DNA of 64,000 nucleotides, from positions 8,289,477 through 8,353,476 of the forward strand of contig CM019238.1 of the NCBI GenBank assembly GCA_009741485.1. The letters run 5' to 3'. The translations under genes and the position numbers were made by a program. Below the pieces are notes generated by a model. That model searched no databases. It had not been told where the DNA came from and saw only the letters and a program-made list of their open reading frames with translations. This stretch comes from Malurus cyaneus samueli (lineage: Eukaryota; Chordata; Aves; Passeriformes; Maluridae). Shown in pieces: positions 24,925 through 37,167 of this stretch (positions within the stretch are counted from its first letter, which is position 1; each line of letters opens with the position of its first letter).

Positions 24925-25360
24925 ATAAATACAAGTGAATGAGAGCAGGTGAGTTGTCTGACCTTTTCTTTAAAGCTAAGAATATTGAGTACTGTAAAGA
25001 TGAAAAACGCAGGGTAATAGATCCTTCAGGGGCTCAGGATGTGCTGGATGCCATCAGGCCCAAGTGCGTTTGGGCTGATGAGGGGATGCCCTTGAGGGTC
25101 AGGGCTGAAGCAGAGCCATCCCACACACAGGGTAGGGTGGTGCCCAAGTGTGGTGACACCCTGGTGTTGTCCCCCCTCCCAGCACACCTGTGCCACCACC
25201 TGCAGCACGGGCTCCTCTCACTCTGGATACACAGGAAGCAGAATTTTTCTGGCGTTCTCTTCTGCATTTGTGATGGGTGAGAAGGGCAACAGAAAGGGGA
25301 TTCTCACTCACAGCTGGCTGGGACTTGCCTTTCTTCAGCACAGGCACCACTGAAATCTCC
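24925..25360. other. GC-rich patch with overlapping frames
   Basis: GC-rich relative to the surroundings. Plus-strand frames (24939-25280, 113 codons; 25150-25353) and three minus-strand frames (25026-25208, 25034-25267, 25099-25350) overlap in different phases, and none has a recognised domain. Low stop density here follows from base composition. It could be an old repeat that I cannot classify. Confidence 0.45.
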
Positions 25361-25756
25361 TCTCCGTGCTCCTTCTTTGGGTTTGGGAGGTTGAGAGTGC
25401 CAAGTTTTGGCTGCTAGACCTCTGTCTGATCAGAGCTGGGGCTGACTTTTCCAGTGGATTGATCACATTGATCTCTGAACCTTGAAAATACAGTGATTTT
25501 TGCAGCACTCCTAATGATTACTAGCCATGGCCTTCTCATAGTGCAAAATGTCCAAAGTAACTTCAAAATATGTTCTTCCTAAAAAACAATTTGGTGTAAA
25601 GCAAACCTATGAGTAGGAACCCAGTTGTGGTGAAAGGTGTGTGAAAGTTATCTTAGCTTTATGAGTCAGTTTTGTGTATCTCCAGCTAATGGTATTGATC
25701 TTTCATATTTCCACCACTACTTTTACCTTTCCTGCTGTCTTTATGTTCTGGAAAAC

Positions 25757-25765
<9 letters not shown>

Positions 25766-25793
<28 letters not shown>
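25766..25793 (+). repeat. Poly-T tract (T28)
   Basis: Twenty-eight consecutive T, the longest homopolymer in the window. It is followed at 25799-25813 by TTTGTTCTTCTGCAG, which resembles a splice acceptor. The downstream frame (to 25895) is short and unrecognised. Confidence 0.9.
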
Positions 25794-25813
25794 CGAAACT
25801 TTGTTCTTCTGCA

Positions 25814-26252
25814 GTCCCTGACACTTGCTGGGCAGCAGGGGAGCAGCAGGCTGTACAAAAACTCGAGCTTAGCACTCAACTCAAGCTCTGATTAAACTTC
25901 TAGCACAGAGCCTGCCAAGCTGTCCTGAACTGACCAGGTGTGCTGGGGCAGCTGCCCCACACTCAAGGAAATGTAGAGGGCGTGAAAATGGTTCCTCCAT
26001 CTCCTTCAGCTTCACCCTGCAGTCTCCTTCTTGCCAGGGAGCAGCAAATGGATTCACCATGGATGGGTGGCAGAGGCAGGAGATGCCAGCAAGGTCCGGA
26101 CACAGCCATGGGGAACCCTGGGCTGAGCCAGAACTGAGCAGGACTGGCTGAGGAAAGGTCAGGGGAGGGTGATCAGGATCCTTGAGATCTATCACCGACC
26201 TCAGGGCTGTGATTGCTCCTTTGATAGAATATAGGATTTTGAAATGGTTCAA
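25814..26252. other. GC-rich patch with unrecognised frames
   Basis: Second GC-rich patch. The minus-strand frame 25881-26252 (123 codons) and the plus-strand frame 25940-26137 overlap. No domain is seen in either and no repeat family is recognised. Probably noncoding. Confidence 0.45.
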
Positions 26253-28877
26253 TTTGGTGCTAAGATCATCTTAAAATCTGTATTTTAAAGGCTAGGAGTT
26301 AGCTTATTTACAATTAAAACCCACCAAAAATATTAAAAAAAAACAAAATGGCCCCCCAAACAAATAAAAAAAAAAATCCCCCACTCGGTTCAGCAAATGT
26401 ACACAATGAATTTCAGTCCCCCGGTGCTAAAAACACACTATTGCAAAATGTTCAGTTCTTTATCTGTAATCTGGCAGGTGCCATGGCCTTTGGGATTTGT
26501 GGGAATCTTCAGCTGGGAATCTTCGTTATCCTCTGCAGGATTTAGAGCCACATTTGTTCTCAGTGAGGAAAAGATGTTTCAACCCACAAAATTTAAACCC
26601 CATATATTAAGCCATTACCTATAAATTTCTGAAAGGGTCTCATCCAGACTAGGAGCTACTTATGGTGTCTTTGAATCATAAAAATGTACAAATGCAAAAT
26701 ACAAATGAACGAGGGGACAGGTATGTGTGTGCACAGATTTCATCATCCAATATGTCCTCAGGGGCAGATTCCTCATCCAGGACGAGAAACCCCCCTGCAG
26801 CTGCCACAGTCAAAGAAGTTAATGGTTGAAATTAGCAGTTAGCCCTGGGCATGTTATCTTGTTCTGGATATTGCACTTTTCTAAGGCTTTTTACAGCACT
26901 GAGCAATCCTGTTGGTTTGTGGATCAGTGCCTCAGCTTGGATGTCAATTTGCTCACAGTTTAAACTGAGGTTTATCAGAGAAAATAGTTTGATCCAGAAT
27001 CTCATATAGTGTATAGTATAAGTGTTCAATAATGAATTTTATAGAGAACATAAATTGGATTTTATGGTGTGTCAGTTATTTTTTACAATGATAGCACTTT
27101 TGCCACAAATTTTTGTTTGGAAACAGATCTTTGCTTGACTTTGGATGGTGCAGGAATACAGGCTCTGTAGAGCTAGCACAAAGCTTTACAAGCTTTTCCC
27201 TAATTAACTCAGTGATAATTGAATAGCTAAAAATTGAAAACACAAAATATTTTAATATATATTCACACGGGATACTGTTCATATTGGTGTGGTCATTAAG
27301 AAGCTGTTTGTATCAGTATCTAAAATTGGAGAACATTTGTTATCATTTATGAAGCCTCAGCAGCACTAAGTGCTTCCTGTGGAGTCCCAGCTCTTCCTGC
27401 AGAGTCTCTGTTCCGTTCCCTCACAGCAGCTGCTCCCTTGTAGTTTGGCTGTAATAGAACTGGAGAAAAACCCCATGTTCCTCTCTAAGTTTTACAGCCA
27501 AGATATATAATTGTGTGCCTGGCTGTGGCACACACCCTTTGGGAAGGGTGCCTTAGGGATTTCCAGCAGAAAATGGAAATTCCGTTTTCCCAAGTTTCCT
27601 GTAGAGCTCTCAGCCTGGCTGCTCGTGTGGTGTCTGCTCTGTCCTGTGATTCAGAGCTCCCCTTCACTGGCTCCCTGAGCTCCCAGTGGGAGTGTTAGAA
27701 GGCTTGTTGTGATGCCTTCAAAACGACTGTGCTTTGGACAGATGTGTTTGCAAAAACCCATGAATTTCTGTGCCTTCGGTGCTAGCAGTGCAAACAGACC
27801 CTCACCTTCAGTGTCCTCCTGCAGAACTACCTTGGTATAGCTCTTTTCACTGGAACCATGTCATTCCATTGTAGTTTTATACTTTTATTCCTTTCACCTT
27901 GTGTTATTTTTTTTTAATAAATGGCACTAGTCTCACATTCAGACTTTTTCTGCTTAAACATTCATAGGACAGAAGATGATTTGTAGAACCATAAAGTACC
28001 TGTAATGTGGCTGGTGAGCAGCCCAAAAGAAGGTAAGTGCTCCAAAAATCAGCCCAGTGAATAGATGCAGAAAAACAATGACACTCATTATAAGATGCAC
28101 TTAAAATTCCGCTCCTAATCTATTTTCTTAACCTGGATATTTTTTTGTTTACCCCCTCCATGGAAAATACACAACTCTGTAGGTACTTTTTCTTACTGTG
28201 ATACTGTTACTTAAAAACACTCTTCTTGCATGTCCTCCAAGAAACTGCGACAGAGATCTTGGTAACATTTATTGAAGCTTTCAGGGTAATTGAGCTTTGA
28301 TGGAGCATAGACATAGAAATAAGCTGGACAACTGCCAGGAGCCGTATCTTTAGTGCAAAGTGGTATTTGCAGTTTGAGGAAGTAATACACACAGAACACA
28401 CAGTATAGGAAAAGCTGACGGGATAAATCCTGGCTATAGGTCAATGGCATTATCTTCACATGGGGTTAAAATTGGGATTTTTTTATAAAGCAGTTCTAAA
28501 TTACTTTAAAAGAAATTAAAGAATGAAACATTGACTAGTTTCTTTATTATTCCAGAATTTGTGCTTATCATAGAGTTCTCCAGCTATAAATGTAGTGCTA
28601 CTCTTGTTTTCTTGCTTTACTGAGGTCTCCCTTATCTGGTATTTATTTTTTCAGTACTTCCCTGTGACCTTCCATTAAAGGGGGACAGATTTGTTATAAC
28701 ACAAGTCTGAAATTGAAGGGGAAAAAGTGCTCTCTCCATTTACCTGCTTCTCAAGAACACATTAATGAAGTTGGAAGCTCAAATAATTTCACTGAAACCT
28801 GCTGGCCATGTTTTTTAGAGTTGACCATAAATTGTTGCTGTGTGACTACAGAATTGTGGTAGGAAGGCACAAATAGA
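26253..28877. other. Noncoding stretch, nothing recognised
   Basis: AT-rich sequence with A-rich runs at about 26334-26344 and 26367-26376. Frames at 26348-26624 (+), 26832-27029 (-), 27076-27282 (-), 27485-27698 (both strands) and 28207-28459 (-) are unrecognised. Confidence 0.5.
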
Positions 28878-28963
28878 TATGCATGGACCGTGCTAGGGTT
28901 GGACTAGGAGACCCACAGTGGATCCTTGAAACCTCATCCATTCTGTGAGGCTGTGATCGTGTG
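28878..28963 (+). mobile_element. CR1 LINE 3' UTR fragment
   Basis: GGACCGTGCTAGGGTTGGAC followed by CCACAGTGGATCCTTGAAA and TCATCCATTCTGTGAGGCTGTGATCG corresponds to the last ~80 bp of an avian CR1 3' UTR, decayed in the CCTTCCAACC core. It is a separate insertion from the fragment that begins 200 bp downstream, because this one already carries its own 3' terminus. Confidence 0.7.
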
Positions 28964-29164
28964 GATGTGGCTCCAAACAGTTTGGAACAATTGAAGATCG
29001 GTTTCAGGTTCCAGTGATGCTGGCTCAGCTGTGGCTTGGCCTTGCCCCCATTGGGCTGGTGCTGCCTGACTGTGCTGGGTGTACAAAGGTTTGAGGGCAT
29101 TGCAGAATTCTCTTTGTGCCCTCTGGAGGCCAAAGGCATTTTAAAATGGCTCAAGTAGATGGGA
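28964..29164. other. Spacer between two CR1 fragments
   Basis: About 200 bp between two same-strand CR1 pieces. It includes a GC-richer segment that I cannot assign. The 28846-29154 minus-strand frame runs through this and the CR1 end and is not a gene. Confidence 0.5.
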
Positions 29165-29415
29165 GATAAGGCTGGAGAGAGTTCTCATCCTTGTCAGGGC
29201 AGGTTTAGGTTGGTTACCAGGAAAAGGCTCCTCACCCAGAGGGTGGCTGGGCACTGGAACTGTCACAGCACCAAGCCCGGCAGAGAGCAAGAAGGGTTTA
29301 ACTCTCGCAGGCACATGATGTGATTCTCAGGGCTGTGCTGTGCAGGGCCAGGAGGTGGACTGTGATCATCCCTGTGAGTCTCCTCCAACTCAGGAAATTC
29401 TATGGCTTTGTCTTG
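29165..29415 (+). mobile_element. CR1 LINE fragment, 3' end
   Basis: Well-preserved CR1 3' segment: GGCTGGAGAGAGTTCTCATC, the GGGCAGGTTTAGGTTGG block, CTCACCCAGAGGGTGGCTGG, the AGGCACATGATGTGATTCTC block, the CAGGGCCAGGAGGTGGACTG block, and the terminal TCCTCCAACTCAGGAAATTC with the TCTATGG tail. A small internal gap follows the GCACTGGAACTG block. Its end type (AACTCAGGAAATTCTATG) is the same as in the minus-strand copy at 52690-52788, so both belong to one CR1 subfamily. Confidence 0.9.
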
Positions 29416-32129
29416 TGGTGTTTGTAGGACCAGGGCCCACCACAAGCACTGCAGTGGTTTCCATTTGTAGGTGGCTCTCAGCTGGCAATTTGTGGCTGGT
29501 GAGAACTCCTTTGAGCCACTTAGGTGGCATAAAAGGGATTAATCTTGGAAAGAGCCTAAGTTTTAGTACTGATTATTCTCACTAGGCACATTGTTCCCCT
29601 TTTCTGGCGCACACCCCCCAATCCAGCTCTACAATACTTGATTTGTAATAGCTGATGGATAATCTTCAGTTTTGCTAATGCATTTTGCCATCTAAATCTG
29701 GGTCAGGGGAAATGTGCAGGAACACATGACTTGCACTACCCTGAATTAGTAGAGCTGCTCATCACAAAGTCACTTGGTAAATCCTTTTTCTTTTTCTTTC
29801 ATGTCCCTTTGCCCCTCTAGAGAAACAGGGCATTTATGATAAAAAAACACTGCAATTCCTGTAATTGTCAGTGTAATTAAAGATCTCTTAAGTTTCATTC
29901 TGACATGTGACAATTCCAACAGTTATTGCTCTTGATTAAGATTGAACTCCAACTCAGGAATACAAAAAAAGGAATATTCTGTATTTTTGCCTGTGTGTGC
30001 TTCCAAACAAGTCTGTCATATTTTTTCCCCAGTTCCTTTGCTCACGTTAAGATGAGCTCTTTGTAAACACCTGCAAACATCCTACTTCACAGCCCCTTCT
30101 GAGATCTCCTGTGCAAGAGAGGCTGCAAAATCTTGACAAGGAGGCAGTGGGTGATTTAGTATCAGGATTGCCTCCCTGCTGAGAAGGGTGTTCTCAGAGG
30201 TTTTGGTGCTCCCTTTGTTTTTTCTGTCTCCAAGTGTTGGCTGTTGTGCAACCTCTCTTGAGGAAAGAAGCCTTTTTTGCTGTTGATGTTGCTGCTATTA
30301 TTGGTTTATTCGACACCAGGGACAGTCAAATTCTGATCCCGTGTCTGTAGCTCCACACGTTATTCAAGTACAAATAAATAAGTTCATACAGGGTACATTC
30401 AAGGAGGAAGGATGCAGCCCTCAGAAAGCATTCCCAGTCTCTCTTAGACAAACTCAGAGGTGTTCTCTGCGCTGTTGTCAGATGTGGAAAGAAATAAACA
30501 CTTAAATGAACAAATCTAGTGAAATTCATCTATTTAAATAGCTTGTTTTTCTTCCCATTTTTTTTTGGGCTTGATATAATGTTGAAAGTCTGATGGGAAT
30601 GTTTTAGTCTGAGGTAAAGAGTTTATCAAAGTAAATCCAAATGAGATATGATTCATAATGTGTTTGCTGTGTAACCACACAGAGGTTTTGTGCCTGTTGT
30701 GTGTGTGTTATTATGAAAAAGGGGGACATTTGTCAGTGTCTCAGTAACTGCCACATATCTAGCAAGAAAGGAGAAAAAATTCCAGGTCTGTGTGTTAAGC
30801 ATACCTGGCTTCCACACTAATTTTCTTCAATGGTAGATACTTCTTTGCATGAGATGCTACTGCTTAGTCTTTTATGCAGGCAATTTCAGGCTGCAGACAA
30901 AAGGTTTACTTTGGAACTGCCTCTCAGCTTAGAGATATGCAGCATTTTTCTATGCAACTTGCATAAAAATCAGGCAGATTTCAGAATCAATGTGTGTCTT
31001 CTGTAAATTCCCTCCCTATGCATGAATTTCACATATTCCAAAGAGTCAGGTGAGAAAAGCCCCCAGTATGGTATGATTGAAGAATATCAGTGATGGTGTA
31101 ATCTGTTTGTGCATGAGGCCTGGGGCGTGGTTGAGGATGCAGATCAGTTTATTTTGCAATAGTTCATAAACCTTCATTTTAGCATTAATGTACAATATCT
31201 TACAGTATAATGATGGCATGGCTATTTGAGGAAACGGAGATGGCATCTGCATGCTAACAATAAAGAAGAGATAAACACCATTTCACTGAAAGGCAAAATT
31301 AGGAACAGAAACAGCAAGTGTAAATTAAATGTTTAGAATCATTACTTCCAAGCCATTTAGGATTTCTCCTCGCTGGCAGGCACGGCCAGCCCGCTTTTAT
31401 GCAGCAGGGAAACGTGGGCTTCTCCAGCTCAGCTTGTTGTGTTTCCTCCTGCCTCCCGAGGGGTGCCTTCCGGGCATTTCATACAACTGGTAGGGATCCT
31501 GAGGTATGAACTACTGCTTGCTATGCGAGAAAATCACAAAATATCCTGTGGTAGCCAGAGGCAGAGGCAGGGATGAAAAGGTGTCTGAAAGAATGCCCAG
31601 CACTCCCATTCATGATACAGAGCAAAAGAGTTGCAGCATTGTGCTCCCATGTCTGCTGTTGGGCTGCCTAGGCTGTCTAGTTTGTTTGTTTTCTGTTTTA
31701 TGCTGTCGTTGATCTGGCTCGCTACGTGTCTTTCTTTTTTTTTTTTGTTTTTTTTTTTAATTTTAATGAGGGAGACTATATAATCTCTTTTAATTTGGGG
31801 TGGGGTTAACATGGCCGAATAGCTTTATGCAATGACTGAATGAAGATTTCCTTTTTCTTACGTCTATGCTGCTGTGGGCTTTATTTTATTTTATTTTTTT
31901 TACCAAAGTATCTATGCTTACTGTTTCAGTGCTTTCTGCAAACATCTTCATTTGCCAAAGGGCTTTAAAAACTATAAAAGCCCACCAAAGCAGGCTAAGT
32001 AAAACAGACTTTTAAAAACATGCATTTACTATCTTAAATTCTCTGGGGATGGTGGTGACTCTGTTAAACTATGTATAGGCATTCAAAATTAAGCAAGTAT
32101 TCTGGAACAGATCATAAAAGCAGTGGCTG
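29416..32129. other. Noncoding stretch with one CpG patch
   Basis: Mostly AT-rich. Six CpGs fall within 31371-31472 in otherwise CpG-poor sequence. Poly-T runs lie at 31735-31746 and 31748-31758, and a TTTTA simple repeat at about 31880-31901. Frames such as 29340-29585, 30326-30529, 31506-31712 and 31534-31812 are unrecognised. Confidence 0.5.
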
Positions 32130-32318
32130 CAATAAAAGAAATGTCTTCCCAGAAAGAGTTGCCAAACATTGAAACAGGCTTTACAGGGAAGTGTTGGACT
32201 CTGATGGGATTTAAAAGAGGTGCATATGTGGCTTACGGGAGGACTTGGCAGTGCTGGCTTATGGTTGGACTTGATGATTTTAAAGATGTTTCTCTCCTGA
32301 AACAAATCCATGATTCCC
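32130..32318 (+). mobile_element. Old CR1 LINE 3' fragment
   Basis: Recognised by AATAAAAGAAATGTCTTCCC, AGAGTTGCCAAACATTGAAA, GGCAGTGCTGGCTTATGGTT and GGACTTGATGATTTTAAAGA followed by a decayed ...CCATGATTCCC tail. It is more diverged than the 834-1228 and 29165-29415 copies and keeps only the 3' UTR region. The frames 32123-32473 (+) and 32069-32502 (-) cross it and are not genes. Confidence 0.8.
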
Positions 32319-35300
32319 AGAAACAGGGTTGCATATGTGCCCTGGAAAGGGTGAGAGCCCAGGTAGTTATTCCAGTGCAGTTCTGCCACTTTGACCCCAG
32401 AATAACAAATGGGCTCATTACGGTGTCATTGGTTAAGAAAGGCCTGGGAATGGTGTGGACTGGGCTGCAGTGAGTCAGGGGGTGCTTAGAGTCAAAAATC
32501 AAGTGTGAGAAGTCTTATACCTAGAGATGGCACGTTCCTATTTATTGCTCAGATGAGCCCATTGCTGTTGGAGACCTTTCCTGAGAGCTTTAGGTGCGTG
32601 CATGAGGTGCTTTAAACACAGCTGCCCTTGTACCTGCACAGGGGGCAGAAAGAACATTTAAAAGGATTCTTGGTTCCCCTTCCTGTCATGTGCACTTTTT
32701 CATTTATGACACATAAGAGTATGATAAACTATTTGTCTGCACAAAAGAGCACAGTTTTGTATCTTTGCCCTTTTCCCCAAGAGGGTGGAAATTATACAAC
32801 AGAATGGAATCGTGGGGTTCAGTTGTAACTAAATTTGAGCTACTTCTGCCACTGCATCTTATTTGTGATCTATTGGAAGTCTTCAATCAAACTTATGCAG
32901 TGCTCACACTGGCAGGGACCTGAAAAGCACTAATGAGTGGCACATGTGACAGATTCCAGACTCATCTACAAATAATGCTGATATGTGTGGTAAAGAAAAG
33001 GAGTTGAATCATCTTGCTAATCAAAGAGATTGGCCATTTTGCTGTTATTTCCCCAATGTTCCTAGTTTATGTGTTTTCATTGACTTCTCCATCTATAAGA
33101 CCATTTAGAATCTTAATTCTGCTTAAAATCAAAAAGCAGTGGTCATATTTAAAGAACCCAAACAAATTAAACTACTGTTAGTTATGCTGTTTCTGACAGA
33201 TTCTTGGTGTCTGCTACTGTCAGTTTCCCTCCTGCTGAATCATCTCATTTGATTCTCCTCTACAGATAATAATAATTCTTTACCCATGAGAATTTGTTTT
33301 CATTTTGTTCTGAAATGAAAACAAGGAGCAGAGGAGCTGATTTGGATTATATTGATTAAAATTTATTTTTCTTCAATAAAGTCAAATAGAGTTTTCTCAC
33401 AATATTAATTCTATCATGATTTTGAGGGTTTCACATAGGCGAATCACAAAGGAAAACAGTACAAAAAAACCCCAACGTTAAATCCTATATGCTTAAACAA
33501 ACTTTTCTGTTCCACTAATTCCTATATATATGAAGACATATATCTTCTGAGTCTCAGAGCTACTCTATTTCTACAGAAGAAATAACTGGCTAAATCCTTA
33601 AATATCTCTTTGGATATATTTTCAAGAGGGGAAGCTATAAGCGCCCCTTGTTTAGAGTAAGGAGCAAATATTTACTTTACAAAATTTTATTAAAGAGAAA
33701 GTAAAATTTGTGAAGTTTCTCAGAAAAGTTTTGCATTACTTGGATCTTATACCTGCATTTCCATGTTCAAGTTAGCATTCAAGGTGAAAAGACAAGAGAT
33801 ATGGAGGTAAATTTTAAATTGACCAGTAGTATAAGAATAAAACACTTGGGACAGAAGAGATATTGAATTAAATCTTAAGCATAATTTAATTTCACTTTCT
33901 TCTATTAATGTTTTATGACCTACTTTGACATTACTGAATGTAAAAGGTATATTGGTATTTTTGACTGAGTTCTACAAAACCTAAGTTATAAATTCTTATC
34001 TCTGCAAAGGTCACAGAGTCAGGACATTCTCACAAGAGCACCCTCGTACATGGGGAGGAACCTGAAATAAGCACTCTGAATAAAAATAAACCATGTTGTC
34101 TCCAAAGCTAAATTAAAATATGGGTCCTCCTACCACCATATGTAGCTTAATGTGCAGAAAAGGGGTTGGAAATAGCTCACCATTACTAACACAGCACAGT
34201 CCACACGAGTAAAACATCACGTGGGCCTCCTGTCCATCCTTTTACAAGTCTTAAATTCTTTAATGGTTTTTGGTTTTCTTCCAAAGACAGTGAAGTGCAA
34301 GATGTTTGTGGCAGCATTAATTAATGTCTGCACATTGGGACCTGAGGAGCTCCCTGGGCTGTATCACAATCCCATCCCTTGGCTTTGCCCAGACATTTTA
34401 GCACAATTCCACCTGAATTTGAGCTTTACTATCACAGACCAGCTGAGCTGTTACTGTTGGCTCCTGCTGGGTGCCTGCCTTTGCTCTGCAGCCAGGTCTG
34501 CACTTCGGTCTTGAACGGCTCCACTGTTTTTTTTTTTAGGATGCAGTTTTGGCATGAGGGCACCAGAAATGAACTTTCCATTAAGATGAAAATTTAGGTT
34601 TTCCTGATCAGAGTCACTGTCTTCTAACCTGGAATTTTCAGCCTGTTTCCCCAGAAGAAAAAATATGTTTGACAAACTGATGGTACAGGGAATGATATAT
34701 GTTAGATATACCTACTGCATTTCCAAAAAGTAGTTTAAAAAAAATAAAAAAAATAAGATTTCAGAATTAGTCCATGGGTCTTAGATTTAGAATGCAATCA
34801 ATTTCATAAATATTATTCTTGGAGCACTTAATGAAAATGAAATAAAAGTCAAGTTAATTAAAATAAAAACAAAGAAGGAGCCTGATGCTTCAGGAAAGCA
34901 CTGTAGAGCCACTGGTGGCACCATTGCTGGAAAAGCAATAATGCCTCATGATTAGATACCAGTTTTCTCCAGCTGTGCTGTTTCCACCACACTGCTAGGA
35001 GTAGATGCTTTGTTTCCTCTGGGGTGATACAACTTGATTTAAAAAGGAAGTCATAAACTGGAACACATGACACAGAGAAATAAGGTTATTAAAGGAATTA
35101 GCAGTCAGTTAACTGCTGAAGGCTGCCAGGGTCTATAAAATTAGATTGGAAATGATATTTGTTGACGTTTGATTTTCAATGGCTGATGACAAGAAATTTA
35201 AAAAGAGTGTAAAATTGTAGGATTCTGCTTTTATCAAGATGCATTTTGGATAAAAATGCAGAAGTGATGATAAGACTGAATCACATTTCTGGTATGTGTA

Positions 35301-37144
35301 AACAGCCTGCAGGTAATTAAAACTTAAATTTTAGGAACACTGGCTATTAATCACCTGACAGAAGTTCGCTTTGTGACCATTTTGCAATGCTTCTGGTACT
35401 TGGCTGCTGCTGTTCCTGTCTTCAAAGAAGTCTGCTAATGTCTTTTGGCTGTGCTTTGGCAGAGCAGATGCACAAGAGGGAAGCTGGCACGCTGTCTGTG
35501 AGCCTCCTGGGTTACAGACATTCTAACATCCCCTGATTTACAGGGAGGGCAATGAAACATTTGCAGGATTCACAGGTTGTGTGTGGTTTTGGTGGCTTTT
35601 TTCCATACAGGGAAGATATTTCAATTGGCAGGATGCAAACTGGTATTAAAATAAATAATTAAAAGTAATAACCCAGGAAGCTGTTGTGCTTCTGAAATAT
35701 TTGAAAACATTTTTCTTGTTCAGCACACCTGCCCTGGGAATTGAGGGATTGGTTGTGTCTCATCAGTCTCAGAGCAGCACGGAACAGCTTCAGATCTGCA
35801 TTGCATTTTTCCCAGCTGTTTGTGGCTCCAAGAGCCAGTCTCTAAAGCAACATTTCTGGGGTTGTGGCCACATCTGTGCCATCAGGCCCAGAGCTCTGCA
35901 GAGGCTTACACACAATCACAAACTGCAATGCCTCTGCAAACCCTGCACCTTGTCTTGTATGTTGTTATACGTGTTTTGGATATTACTACTTTTATCTCAC
36001 TAAAAATATTGCCATTATCCAAATTTTTAAATTTGGTTTAGGAGAACAAATACATGTCTGAAAATAATATTTTTTTTATAGGAGTTGTTAATTAAGCAGA
36101 GTGTTTCCCCTCTGGGGACACATGAAGGGATTAACGTGCTGCATTTTGCATCTCTCTGTAAATCTCTCTGGGAAGTCAAAATTGATTCACTACAATGGTG
36201 GTTATGCCCTGAAATTTCACTGAAAAATAGTGTAGTTTCCAATCTTGCTGTCCACATTCATGATTCTAAAAGACTGTAATAGGATCATATCATCTCATTG
36301 GGACCAATTTTCTTCTGTCATATTTAAGCACTACAGAGGTTTTAACGATTTAATGGCTATATTTCATGCTTAACAAGAGAAACACCGTAATATTTCTCCA
36401 TCCTGTTATGAGTGCCCCTCTCCTGGTGCTCTGTTATTAAATATAGATTAGCTTTCCTGGAAGAGAAAAAAAACGTGCTATCATGTTCTGATATTTTAGA
36501 TCTTTCTTATTGTTCTCCTAAATATTTTGCAGAATTTCCTCTTTTATTCTCACCCACAGGATTATATTTTCTAATTTGAATATTGAAATTTAAACAAAAG
36601 TGTTTAAATGACTTTTCAATCAAAAAAGCAAAGATTTCTGTCTCCCACTGGCTTGTGTCCAAAAGTGATGCCCAAAGGTGATGGGAATTCGGTACCCTGC
36701 TCTTCTCTGTCTCTGGGCAAATACACATCCAGAGGAGGAGACTGGATCATTCTTCTAGAATGGAATTTGAGAAAACTCTAATTCTAACAGTTGGACTGAA
36801 TAATATTGGTTACACTGAATAGTAATGTCATTTTAATGATGTACTTTATGTAGAACAGAAAATCAGAGCTAATCATACGGAGCACTTTTTTTGGCCTTCA
36901 GCCTTTTTACACTTAAGCTCTGTCAGGTAATGAACGGGAACATGCCTTTCAAATATAGACACTATTTAATGAAAATGCATAATAATTTGCCTATTGCAAA
37001 AGCAAACTCTGTCTGTGAGCCAAAAAGCAAGATTTCTTTTCCATTTTTTTCTTTTTTTCCCATTCATGAATACCAATCAGTTTCATCTTTAGACTGGTCA
37101 TATGTCAATTGCAAAGCAGACTTCTCTAGTGTGTCTCTGAAGGC
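32319..37144. other. Long noncoding stretch
   Basis: Nearly 5 kb of AT-rich sequence. Frames at 34221-34597, 35686-36061 (+) and 36027-36257 (-) are unrecognised. An A-rich run occurs at about 34737-34756. No LINE, LTR or RNA gene is recognised. Confidence 0.5.
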
Positions 37145-37167
37145 TTTTTTTTTTTTTTCTTTTTTTT
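37145..37167 (+). repeat. Poly-T tract
   Basis: Fourteen T, one C, then eight T, ending in CCAG at 37168-37171. Together this resembles a splice acceptor, but no convincing exon follows: the first good donor-like GTATGT lies only 16 nt further on. Confidence 0.85.

Noticed and set aside
25881..26252. 123-codon minus-strand frame
   Set aside because: It lies in a GC-rich patch where several frames are open. No domain or splice context was seen.
32123..32473. 116-codon plus-strand frame
   Set aside because: It runs through the old CR1 3' UTR fragment, which is noncoding, and then into unrelated sequence.
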